The notes under the pieces are model-generated. The model was not told the origin of the DNA. It saw only the letters and a list, made by a program, of their open reading frames with translations, and did no database searches. A stretch of 64,000 nucleotides of DNA from Rhabditophanes sp. KR3021 (Eukaryota > Nematoda > Chromadorea > Rhabditida > Alloionematidae), in contig CAUJLY010000004.1 of assembly GCA_963281155.1 (NCBI GenBank), positions 1,922,001 to 1,986,000 on the forward strand, written 5' to 3'. The number at the start of each line of letters is the position of its first letter. Position 1 is the first letter of the stretch. This document shows, one piece after another, positions 1 to 11,422 of the stretch. Position numbers and translations under genes: made by a program.

Positions 1-3000
1 GTGTCTTGAACCTTGTATGATTTTCTCAAATAGAAAGGGATGCAAAGAATGTGTTTGTCCGGCCGCTCCTACTGATCAAGTTCCTTCAGCTACTAATGCC
101 CCAACAACTCATTTTGCTCAAGAAACTACTAGAACTATTCCCCATGATCGGCATATTCCTCAGCCCAGACCAATCCCACATTTACAACCAAGACCTCAAC
201 TTCAGCCAAGACCAACTTCTCCTGAACCGGTTCAGACTCCTAATTTAACAACCGACCAGGAACTTCAAACAACACCCGAATTATCAACAACTCAAAGAAT
301 TGAACCAACACCTCCAACAACTCCTCCCCATGTTGGTTTCCAACCCCGGATTATTCCACAAAGACCATCTGAACCTGTTGAAGTTAGAGCTCCAGGTCTA
401 AACAGCGCCCCACCAGGAACCATGAGACCATTTGTTGATAACAACGTTGATCAAACCCGTCCAATTATTCCCCAACCATCATTCAAAGATATTACCGGAG
501 AAAAATGTACTCTTCCCTTGGACCCCGGCCCTTGCAATAATTTCATCGAACGTTGGTATTTCGATAGCAGTAGATTAATCTGTCAACCCTTCCAGTTCGG
601 TGGATGTGGAGGAAATCGTAAGTTCAAAATGTTTATAAACCTCTAATATCTTTCTTAACTAGATAATTCATACATCACTAGACGCGACTGCGAAGTTCAC
701 TGCGCCAGATTTGCAAGTAAGTTCCTCAGTCCACTTAACACACCATACTCACCTTATAATTTTATCATTTCACCCACTTATTCACACTAAATATTTAGCC
801 ATGATTCATCCAAAATTCATTGAATCTCCAACACCAATCATTAATAGTCCTTTAATACACGACACTGCACCTCAAGTGATGCCAATCATAAATGTTTCAC
901 CCAAAAAAGTAATCACCCCAGACTTGCCAATCCATCAAATGCCAACTGAGTCGTTTCTACAAATGCCTCAAGTGGTTAATATCATTCACAAAATTCAAAA
1001 AGAAGAAAAGACAAGGCCCGTTAATGTGGTTGAGACAGGCGACTCTGAAGAGACTCATGAAATTAAAAAACAATTAATATGGAGGAATATTTGGATACCG
1101 GAGTCTCATTTGACTACAGCTGTTCCGAATGCTATTGTTAAGGCACCTAGTTTAGATCAAAGTTTAGAGGTCATTTCTCGCAATAGAGGGCAACAAGTTA
1201 TGTGGGTAGATAGGCTTGAAAAGCCGACTGTTGATCAGCCTAGGCAGGAGCTTGAGACTCCGATAGCTGAATCGACTACTACAACCAGACAGACTATTGC
1301 CCCAATATTTACTACTGAAGTTCCAATACTTGTTACTGAAACTCCTTTTATTTTGCAAGAAACGGAAGCCCAAACCACTCCCAAACCACTACCTCCAAGC
1401 CCTCAACTCATCCAAAATAACAAAGGCTCCGAGGTTTTAATGTGGGTAAAGACATGGAATCCACTTACCCAAAGATTCGAACTTGGCAGAGGCATATCTA
1501 CACCCAGACCAACGACTCCAAATGCGCAAGTTACTGTCACGGAAAAACCTGTCATGATCCGGATGTTAGTACCAAATCAAATTCCATTTAACATATTGCC
1601 AAAGAATGTCGAACCTATCACAAGAACGTTACCAAAAGATCGTAAACTGGTTGTGAATGAAGGTCAACTAATGTGGATTAGGGTGTGGAATAATGAGACT
1701 GAAAATGAAGAAGTTATTCAAGTTCCTAAATCTTTCGCATTAGGTACGAGGGCGCCTTTGATTTTTGAAAGTCCAGCTGCTTCGCCAAATGAAGCTTTAC
1801 AACCTCCTTCTAATAAAAAGACCTTGACTGGTGATATTAAGAATAAAGAAAATGTTGATGCAGAGCATAAAATTACTATGTGGATCAAAACATTTAACCC
1901 TAAAACTGGCAAATATGAGTTGACGTTTCCTCATTTCCGTCAACTTAATAGAATTAAACCAATTAAGGAATTTCATCAAGAGCCTAATCCTCAAACTTTT
2001 GGTTTTCAAGAACAAGTTCCGACTACTAATCTGCAGAAACAAATCACTGTTCAACCTATTGAAAATGTTCGTGACGAAAGTAGATCTGCAATTGAAACTA
2101 GCCCTGTGATGCCTGAAGAACCGATACCCGTAATACCCGAAGAACCAAGAACTTTCACTGCGAGTAGCGTAGATTTCGGGATAACTGAACCCGCAACAAA
2201 TGAATTAACTTCTCCTGCCGTAGCAACAATTGTTCTTCCAACTGATAGTAGAGAAGCTAATAGACAAGAGATTGCTGAAAATCAATCAGTTATTACTCCC
2301 GAACATGTGCCTCAAGTCATTGAAAAAGAGCCAATGATTATTCACGAGCTGGAACCGGAAATTATTAAGCAAGAACCTCCAGTTATTATTCGTGTTACAG
2401 AAGAACCGATTGTTGAAATGGTAACTGGGACAATTAGGCAAGAACCAACTGTTGAAAGAGTAACTGAAACAGTCACAGAAGTTGTACCAAAAATTACTAG
2501 ACCAGTGGTCGAGCATATAATTGAGCCAGAGGTCATTAGGCAACCAGACCCACCAATTATTCATGGACAAATACCTGAGATTACTCAAGAACCAAGAGTT
2601 GCAATTATAACAGATAAATCTTCCTCAGAAGAAGAAATTCGTGAAATTGAAACTTCCCCCAGAGTACCTCAAACTCTTAATACAGATCGCATAAATGTAT
2701 TTGCAACTGCTGAAGTTTTGACTACTGAAAGAATGCCTGAGATTACATTGCAAGAAATATTGACTACTCAAAGAAGCCCTGAAGTATTAAGTACAGAAAG
2801 GGTCCGTGAAATATTGAATACTGAAAGAGTACCTGAAGTATTAAGTACAGAAGGAGCACGTGAAATATTGAATACTCAGAGAGTGCCTGATATCATAGTC
2901 ACCGAACGAGTAACCGATACAATTTTACTTACAACAACATTGCCCGAAATAGTGCCGACGGAAAAGGTGGTTGAAACAATTAGATTAGACGAAACCGCAA

Positions 3001-6000
3001 CTATGCCTCCTTTGAGAACTAAACTCGTAACAAAAATGCCAACGACTCAGCAACTAAAAACAACAACGGAGCAAATCACTTTACCGCCAAAGGAAGAACT
3101 GTTTCCTGATCCTCGTATTGCAGCTATTCAATTTCCGAAAAACAATATCTCTCTTGAAAGCAAACACATTAAAGTGGGTCTTGACGAGCATATGGAAACG
3201 CGTGGACCTTTGTTTGACAAATTGCCTATCAGAAAGATTAGTGAAATACAGAAGTTAAAGGAAGTTGTATTGACTAAGATTGAAAAGGAAATTGTAGTAA
3301 CAACAACGAAAGAGGAACCTAGAATTGAATTACCTACAACAACTCAACAACCAACAATAGAATTATCAACAGAACCACCAAAAGTAGAATTTGTAGTGTC
3401 CACAACATCTGAGTCCTCTACAATTATCGCACATATTGAACAAACTACAACTCAGAAGTTTGAACAAGTTTCACAGAAGGCTATTGAGACAACGCCTAAA
3501 ATTATAACAAATGAAACGACACCAAAAATCAGAGTAATTGACGTTGTTTCCACAACAGATGACTTAGATTTACTTTCCACATCTTCACCTGAAACGACTC
3601 GACCACCAAAAGCACAAGGTTTTTATTTTAACAAACTTGCACTAACCCAATTCTTATTACATTTTTTAATATTCGTTTTTAGTCGAGCATCAAGAAACTG
3701 CCCAACCACGTATTCAACCACCAGCTCCACCAGCCAAGCCAAATGTCCATGAAGAAGACTCCTGCACCTTGCCACTTGATTCTGGCCATTGCTTTGATTA
3801 CGTTCAAAAATGGTACTTCAATGCCGAGTCTGGTGTTTGTGATCAATTCCCTTATGGTTCATGCGGAGGAAACTCAAATAGATTCGATTCGAAATTAGCT
3901 TGCGAACAAAGATGTGTTACCGCAATCGCTCCAAAAGTTCAAACTCTTCCAACACAATGTCTTTTTGATAGAGATGAAGGTTTCGGAAACGAATATCATC
4001 CAATTTATTACTTCAACTCTAAGAATCTGAGATGTGAACAAATGGTTTACAAAGGAAAAGGGGGAAATGCCAATTTCTTCCCTAACTTGCGTAATTGTTT
4101 GGAAATTTGTACCAACAAGGCAGTAATTCAAACCGCACCAGTTGACCCAATCAAACCCATAAGACTTCCCCAATTCCCAAAACTCGGAATTAAGCCAATC
4201 AATCCAATAACTGTGGGAGGTGCCAAAAATGCCGAAAGTACTGATCAATATGGAAACGTCGGATCACCAGCTCCATTCAGTCCTCTCGGAACTGCTACAA
4301 CTGATTCCATTCCAAATGTCGCTTCCACTCTGGAAAGTTACTCTAACTTCAATGGAGTTCAGAGAAACGACACTAAAGAAGCATCTGCCAATACTGTGCC
4401 ACCAATTAATGTCTCGCCGCCAGTTTCAACAAACGGAGCATACCCAACTTCTTCATTAACCCAGGCAACCTCTACTCTACCCGTTGAGGTCGCTACAGTT
4501 ACTGTTCCAGTCCAAGTAGTTGCCACTCATATTTTGCCAGTTGATACAGGATACCAAATTGAAACTTCTTCAACTGCCGCCCCAACTGCTCCAACTACTT
4601 CTAGAATTCAAACCGTCGATCTTACTGTCGTTCCTAGTAATCATGAGGAAAGTACCGAGGTGACGACTGTTCCTGCTGGACCAGTTTCTCCAACTAATAA
4701 CGTCCAAATTTCTGAAACTACAAGACACGAAGTTGTTGAAACTACACAATACGTTGTTCCTGTCACAGAAGCTCCAAAATCAGTTGATTCTGGGTATGAA
4801 GAAGTAACTAAGAATGTTGCACCACAAACTATAGTCGAACAAACCAAAGTTTCAGTAACAAATGTACCCGAACAAACTGTCACAAATGTACCAGAACAAC
4901 CTTACTCTCCACAAACATCCCCACCAACTCAAGCTCCACAAACCAGTGCTCCCGTTGAGAATGTTGCTACAAATGCTGAATTGACTTACGGAGAAACTCA
5001 ACCAACGACTTTCCAAACTTCCCCTCCAATCATTTCTTCTGAAGTGCCAGTTGTTCAAACGACTGCTCAGCCATCCGCTCCAATTGTTGAAACTGTATCA
5101 ACTGCGTCAACTGGTGCTCAAACTCCAGCGCCAACAGCTGCTTCTATTGTCCAAACCAATCCTACTGCTCCAGTGGAAGCACAAACTGAATCGTCTGAAG
5201 AAAACCACACCGCCGCCCCTGAAACCAAATACGAAACCGCCGTATCTGAAGAAAAACAATCAAAATCAGTCGAAAGTAGTTCTGAAGGTAGATTAGTAGA
5301 AGGCAATAGTGTTGGTAAAGATGATGCTCTAAACAAGTACCAGTCATTAGACGTTGAGAAAGTAGTCCAACAACAAACACCAACTGAAAACTTACCAGTC
5401 GTTGGCCCATCCGTGACAGGAGGCCTTAATTACGCTAGTGTACCTCGTGCCAATGGAGTCTCAACATTCTCCGACTCCGCAACAAAAATTGAAGACATGG
5501 ATATGATTGACTCAAAACAACCAATCCAGAAAATCCAAACTCCTACTTGTCCAAACAAAAAGACTCCTCTTTCATATGGAAACGGCCAACTTTTGCAATG
5601 CTTACCAGGAAAGAAAGCATGTCCAGAAAAGGCTTCTTGTATCTTTAATGGAATCAATTACTTCTGCTGCCCGAATAACGAAGATCCTTATGATCATCAC
5701 GTATTTGGAGGTTATGATGGGGAGGAGACTAGAAATGGATACAAGCAATCTCCATTGAATATCCGTTCATTAAGAGACAATTCACCTATCTCAAGGGCAA
5801 AGAGACAAGCTCTAGGTTTGGGAAATATTCACCAAAGCATCAGATTCGATGGCTCCCCAGTGAAGCAAATTGCCCGTGCCAATAGACTAAAGGTCAACGG
5901 AAACATGCTTCACATTTGTACCCTCGAGGTCGCTAGAGGAAATTGCGCTGAAAGCCACCTTCGTTACTTCTACGACGTCCGTCTGGCCCAATGTCGCCAA

Positions 6001-7207
6001 TTCTACTTCAGTGGATGCGGAGCCAATGGAAATTCATTTGCCACTCAATCAGATTGTGAAAGACTTTGCAAATTGCCTGAGGAAGTTACCACTCCTGAAC
6101 CCACTGACGTCAGTAAAATGTGCTTGAATGGAAAGGCTCCTTTCGGAGGTTTGGTTCCTTTGAGTTGCGGTAGTGTTTCAGATTCAATCGGATGCCCAGT
6201 TGGTTATGAATGCCAAAGTACTGGACCACAAGTCTGTTGCCCTGTTGAGATGAGTTCTGGAGAGAAGTTGGCTTTAAATGATAATGAAAATATCAGATTT
6301 GCACCCAAATTGGAATCTAATAATTTGTTGAAAGCTCCAAAGACAATGTCGCATTTCATCAAGACTCCTCAATTTATGTGTCCAGATGGTTCTGATGCTT
6401 TGAAGGATTTATTAACTGGAAAAGCATTAGATTGCGGGACAGGCGTTGACGGACATTCAATGTGCCCAGTTGGTTATTATTGTGCTATGGATACCACTTT
6501 CATGAATAATAGATTATGTTGTCCATTCGGTATGTTTGGAACTAAATTTGTAGCTCCAAGCAAAGTGTCGCCTTTCTTAAATCAAAGAAAATACAACCTT
6601 GGTGAAGTTATTTCAAAGCCATCCTTGCCAGTAAGCAAGGAAGTAATTACAGCAACTCCAAGAACTTCTCACCCTTTGACTACCAACACAGAAGATTCAG
6701 CACCAGGAAATGCTCCCATTGAACGTATGATGCTGAAGACTGATGGAAATAGAGCTGCTAATACACATGCTAAAAGTAAGTTGCAATACTTTAAATATAC
6801 TTATTACATTTTTCAGTAATTGACGAAAACCCATCCTTGATTGTTGACAAAAATAGAGAAGGAGGTATGATTGTTGAAGATGATAGTTCATCCATCCATA
6901 CAGTCGAAGAACTCCCACTACCACTAAAAAAGCCATTTGCCGACAAATCATCCTGCCATATTCGTCCATCTGAAGGGCGTGCTTGCCGCGAAGACGAACC
7001 TGCTCCACGTACTAACTTGCAATACTTCTATTCCACTCGCGACTCCAAATGTAAACTTTTCTTCTTCAGAGGTAAGTAAATCAAATTTAATTAACCAATT
7101 AAATCATTCCATAACTATTTCATTATCTAATTTATTTAGGATGTGGTGCAAACAGCAATAGATTTGAAACGAAAAAAGAATGCGAAAAGCTTTGTATGTC
7201 TGATTAA
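1..7207 (+). CDS. Large secreted multi-Kunitz/lustrin protein (5' end outside the window)
   Basis: Exons, with continuous frame: <1-617, 663-716, 799-3618, 3683-6775, 6817-7071, 7140-7207 (stop TAA). The window opens in the tail of an antistasin-like unit (C...C...GCKECVC). Five Kunitz/BPTI domains follow, at about 506-703 (split by an intron), 3763-3915, 3958-4110, 5917-6069 and 6954-7195. Three lustrin-type Cys-rich repeats ending in CCP lie at 5548-5669, 6120-6240 and 6378-6522. Long Thr/Pro/Glu-rich linkers separate them, and a furin-like RAKR site sits at about 5794-5805. Kunitz domains inhibit serine proteases. Proteins of this make-up in nematodes are secreted and several, such as MLT-11, act in cuticle moulting. 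That functional link is inference from architecture. The third Kunitz domain lacks two of its six cysteines. The first linker carries a repeated Met-Trp motif. The AATAAA at 7314-7319 probably directs polyadenylation. Confidence 0.85.
1074..1925 (+). repeat. Met-Trp linker repeats in the multi-Kunitz protein
   Basis: Between Kunitz domains 1 and 2 the translated linker repeats a short motif of the form (L/I)MW(I/V)(K/R)xWNxxTxxFEL. Copies are at about 1195 (MWVDRLEKP, weak), 1438 (MWVKTWNPLTQRFEL), 1672 (MWIRVWNNETENEE) and 1876 (MWIKTFNPKTGKYEL), with a weaker version near 1078 (IWRNIWIPES). Spacing is roughly 65-80 codons. The motif matches no domain that I recognise. Confidence 0.65.
2695..2960 (+). 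repeat. Short internal coding repeats (ERV/EILNT type)
   Basis: Within the same linker, units of about 10-11 codons alternate, for example ERVREILNT, ERVPEVLST, GAREILNT and QRVPDIIVT. They are similar at the DNA level too, which suggests recent tandem duplication inside the coding exon. Confidence 0.6.
3958..4110 (+). other. Degenerate four-cysteine Kunitz domain
   Basis: This is the third Kunitz unit of the large protein. C1, C3, C5 and C6 are present with normal spacing. The second Cys is replaced (EGFGNEY where GPC is usual) and so is the fourth (YKGKGGN where YxGCGGN is usual). The canonical C14-C38 disulfide, which braces the reactive loop, therefore cannot form, while the other two can. 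Both partners of the same bond are lost together, which argues against sequencing error. Confidence 0.8.
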
Positions 7208-7326
7208 CCAGGGAACACGGTATAACCTTGTTTTCGGAGCTTTATTATCAACTTTTTAAACTCACTTTTTTAAATATTATTGTTATTGTCTATGATTAAT
7301 AAGTTTTTTGATTAATAAAATGTATG

Positions 7327-7540
7327 TATATAGGGGTATATTATCACTCGCCTGGGTAGGGCGAATAATTATACTATAGTATTATCACTCGCCTGGGAGG
7401 CTAATATGTCAAAAAAATAATCATTGGCCTCCCAGGCGAATGATTATACTATAGCATTATCATTCGCCCAGGCCAATCATTATTTTAAGTAAAAAATTCG
7501 CCCAGGCAGATGATAATACTATAATATAATCATTCGCCCT
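7327..7540. repeat. Left terminal palindromic repeat block of the MULE
   Basis: Several copies of a near-palindrome built on GGCGAATGATTATACTATAG and its reverse complement are joined by CCTGGGAGGC or CCCAGGC spacers. The same units recur at 10479-10669. Units with both arms could form hairpins. Confidence 0.8.
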
Positions 7541-7893
7541 TATAAAGAAAATCATCAAATGTTTCAATTATTTGGTTCGAATATGAGCGGTTATTTCTAA
7601 GGTTGATGACTGTGTTTTAATACTCTAAAAATTAATTAAATAAGTGCACCTCCAGTGTTTTATTCTAACGTCGCACTTTTATTCTAAAGCGTAATTGAAG
7701 TCTATTCAATTTAATAAAATAAGATACCTTAAGTGGTTAATGTCATCGTTACACTTTTATCTTTAAGGCGTAATTGAGGCTATCTATATCCCTCATAGTA
7801 TAATAATTCATAATAAGAATCCCCTTCTACACTTATACTTTAATTTTAAAATCATTTCTTTAATTGCTATTATCGTGGTTGGTTGCTTTTAAA

Positions 7894-10285
7894 ATGTCAT
7901 CTTTTACCGACAGTCAAATATTAGAAGCTCTTTGGAATAATCCTTCATTGTTGGAGCAAGTTCGAGAGACACTTCTTCCACAGCCAAGCTCAAGCAATAT
8001 TTTAAGTCAAAACATTCCATCTCACCATTCTTTACCAACTGTTCCTGCATCAGTTCCTTTAACAAGAACAAAGGAGGAATTTCTTTTATTTGCACAAGAA
8101 GCTTATAAAAATGTTGACTCGGAGGTCCAATTTAAGTCTCAATTTATAGTTGGAATGAAAACTGAAAAGTTTTGTAAGGATGTTTTCTTATACGTTCCTG
8201 ATCAAACGAATTATGCTAACCCATTGGGATATGTGTTTACCAAGAAGTATGTTTTTTATCTGCCTATAAATAGTAAAAAGTAAAATTGACTGGTTTCAAA
8301 GCCTGAATAAGCTTCTAGTAGGGGTTACACAACAGGATTCAAAAGGATCTTTATTAATCTACAAAAAAATCGTGGTCATCTAATGCCAATAATAATATAT
8401 ACACTACTTACGATTTTGGGATGAGAGCTGAAAGGAGCTAAACTAAAATGAAGTAGATTTAAAATAGGCAAAGTGGTACAAATGAGGATCCTAGATAAAA
8501 TGATATAATAATAAAATAGCACATATTATAAATACAATAATTCAAGCAAATTATACATAAATAATATTCAAATACTAAATATACAATATACAAATTTTCG
8601 TATATTCACTAAATTTATACAAATTATTTTAGAAGAGGAACTGAATTGTCTCCAGATGCAACAACAACAACCACTATGTACTGCAAAGAGTGTCGCTCAA
8701 TTTGTAAAAAGAAGAAGCAACCCGAATCGAATATTCCACTATTAAAGATGAAAGGATATAATTTGGTTCGCCAAGAAGGTGTTCATTTTGATGGTTGCTT
8801 GCCAATAACATTCAAAGAAAAAATAGGCGATAATGAATACAAGCGTGTTTGCCGTGACGCCACAAATCCCCTCATTAAGCCTCGTATAGCACATGCCATT
8901 GGGATTAAAAATGTCGATACCATATGCAATGGGCTTGAACTCGGTACAGCAGATTCGAAGATAAAGTTAGGACAGTATAAAGATAAGGGAAGGTATCTTA
9001 GAGTTGCTTCATCTAGATCAAACGAAAAAAAAAATGAAAATAATGATTACGCCGAGGAAGTTTACGAATGTGGTTATTTAGATGATAAGCAGTTACCTAT
9101 GTCATTCCGTGTTGTTGGAAAAGATGGGGATTCAATTGTTATTTTTGGTTCAAGAGATGTACTCGAATTGTATGCCAAATCAAAATTAAGACTTGCTGAT
9201 GGAACTTTCTTTGTGGCCCCTGACAAATACACCCAACTCTACGTCGTTATGTTTCAAATTATTGAAAATAAAGAAGGGGAAATGAGAAATACATTTATAC
9301 CAGCATTTTATGCTTTGATGAAGCACCGTAAGACCGAAGATTATGATTTCGTTTTTAATGAAATTAAAAAGTGCTTACAACGTTTCGGAATTAGTGAAGA
9401 ACTTCCAGAGGTATTTATGACTGATAAAGAACCTGCTGCAATAAAAATTATTGAAAAACATTATCCTACTTTACATAAACACTGCTATTTCCACTACGCC
9501 CAAAATTTGGTAAAAAAATTGAATCAGCTTGGGCTTAAGCATTTGTTAACATCTTTTAATGGAAATGACGATAGAAGTCTCGTGTCTGCAGATTTTTATA
9601 AGAAGTTTCGTATGGTTATTGCTCTCCCCCACGTGCCAGTCGGCAAATGATTCAACAATGGACTATCATTAAAAATAAGATGATTATGACAGCCAATGAA
9701 GATTTTACTCCTTTTGAAATAAACCAGCTAACCAAATGGATCAACTATGTTGATAAAAATTGGTTTAAGAATGAAAAGCATGCAACCAAATTATGCAAGT
9801 TTCAACAACGTGTTAAAAGCACTAACTCATGTGAATCATTCAATAGATGGCTTAAAACTAATCCATTAGCTACACACCATGGTACTTACTTGAAATGTCT
9901 GAATTTATTGAAAGCTGCAAATGAGGATGTCCGGCTTACAATTTACAAATTGAATAAATTTAAACACTCACCTGAATTTGCCATTTCCAAGCAAGTTAAA
10001 AAGTCAAAGGATAGAGAGGAAAAAATTGCTTTATTACAAAAAGAATTTAGTGATAACAACTTTCTCAATGTAAACACATACTTAAATACAATCAGTGAAT
10101 ATTTAATTCCTGAAAATTTTCAAAAATATGTAAGCGAGCTCCAAGATGACGAAGAAAGAAATAGTGAAGATGAAAAAGAAAATGATACCCTTAAACAGGA
10201 GGAATCAGAAGTTGAAAGTATTGTGGAAAAGGTTGTCTTTAAGCCTTCTTTAAATGCACGAGTTCTTAGAAGTAGGCGAAATTAG
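7894..10285 (+). CDS. MULE transposase, one frameshift
   Basis: Exon 1 is 7894-8246 and exon 2 starts at 8633; the 386-nt intron (GTATGT...TTTTAG) keeps frame. The transposase core lies at about 9190-9540: a FFVAPDKYTQLYVV segment, then MTDKEPAAIKIIEKHYP and CYFHYAQNLVKKL. This is the classic MULE layout in which the second acidic residue lies in TDxE and is followed by a C-x-FH motif. A Cys-rich stretch (CKECRSICKKKK) and DGCLP come before it. The frame breaks at about 9645-9650: the upstream frame ends at TGA and the rest (to 10285) continues one base back, as if one A had been lost from an A run. A charged acidic/basic tail ends the protein. The copy may be inactive, or the break may be an assembly error. 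Confidence 0.75.
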
Positions 10286-10478
10286 TTCTATGTTAGTAGG
10301 GTTAATCAGTACATCTGTTTCTTTTGAATTTCTGATAGTTTAAAAATATTTTTTATGTTCATTTTTTATAAACCGTTAATTAAATTTCATTGAATGAGGG
10401 TTAAATTGTCAAAACGATTAGGAATTTGTTTAAAGCAATTATATTTCACTTAAATATAGACCATAAAAATTATTTATA

Positions 10479-10669
10479 GGGCGAATGGTTACTTTAGTTA
10501 CCATTAGCCTGCCCAGGCAAATGATTATGCTATAGTATAATCATTAGCCTTATAAAATAAAAATAGGGCGAATGATTATACTATAGCATTATCATTCGCC
10601 TGGGGGCTAATAGTTATACTATAGTATAATCATTTGCCTGGGAGGCGAATGATATGTTACTCGTATATA
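10479..10669. repeat. Right terminal palindromic repeat block of the MULE
   Basis: At least four units related to the left block, with GGCGAATGATTATACTATAG followed by a nearly complementary arm ending ATCATTCGCC. The outermost part aligns in inverted orientation with the left end. Confidence 0.8.
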
Positions 10670-11422
10670 GGAGGTTTAATTTATACCAGTATGTTTTTGA
10701 TTGCCAATAAATGCAACTTTGATACCAGTTGATACAATAATGATGTTATTATTATGCTAATTCGAGCTACCAAATTTATTTTCAAATGGTATATTACGAT
10801 CTTCACTTTGTAAATGAATTCTATAAAAACGAAGAAATTTTGAACGATATAATAAATGTTTTTGGCAGGCTGGTTCTGTCGTTTAGTTGATTAAATAGTT
10901 TTGGATAACGTCGTACGCGGTTAGTTGTTTTATTATTGTACTTTTTGAAGGATCTTGATTGGAAAAGCGAGAGATACCGGCCAAGCGTTCAACTTTATTA
11001 AGTAGTTGCTTTTTAAATAATTAATATATTGCTTAAATTAATTGAGAAACAAATAAGTACCGAAATGTTTTCCATATTTTTTCTTATAATTAGTAAATAT
11101 TATTTAAGTATCTCAAAAAATGAAACTAATTTAAAAACTCAAATGTAACAATTAATGATTATCTCATCAAGACTTAATGTCATTTATAAATGGTTAGTCA
11201 TTTGCACACCCCTAATTAAGTACACTATTAAAAATATATACTCTTTAAGCTACAATCCTTATCAAGTATTGCATACACATTAATTAATATCAATGAAAAA
11301 TTATTATCATCTTACAAGTGATTGGCTATCAGTAATAAATTGATTGAAGCAAATGACTATTTAACACTCATCTATGTCTCAATCGGTACTATTTTCAAAC
11401 ATTCAACAAATTATTCAGTATC
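10670..11422. other. Gene-free spacer upstream of the BTB-Kelch gene
   Basis: No coding exon recognised. It presumably holds the promoter of the downstream gene. ATTCAG ends 4-5 nt before that gene's ATG and could be a spliced-leader acceptor. Confidence 0.5.

Larger units (their letters stand above)
7327..10669. mobile_element. Mutator-like (MULE) DNA transposon
   Basis: Two matching, inverted blocks of short near-palindromic repeats (7327-7540 and 10479-10669) bracket a MULE transposase gene. Outer ends align when one is reverse-complemented: left TATAGGGGTATATTATCACT against right TATACGAGTAACATATCATT, followed in both by CGCCT and then TTATACTATAGTAT. Target-site duplications could not be identified, so outer limits are approximate. 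The element sits between the multi-Kunitz gene and the BTB-Kelch gene and appears not to interrupt either. Confidence 0.75.

Noticed and set aside
7327..7540. Palindromic repeats resembling a CRISPR array
   Set aside because: The unit lengths and spacers are irregular, the same block recurs inverted at the other side of a transposase, and the genome is eukaryotic.
8281..8645. Stop codon and gap after the first transposase exon taken as gene disruption
   Set aside because: A GTATGT donor at 8247 and a TTTTAG acceptor at 8631-8632 join both sides in frame, so this is an intron.
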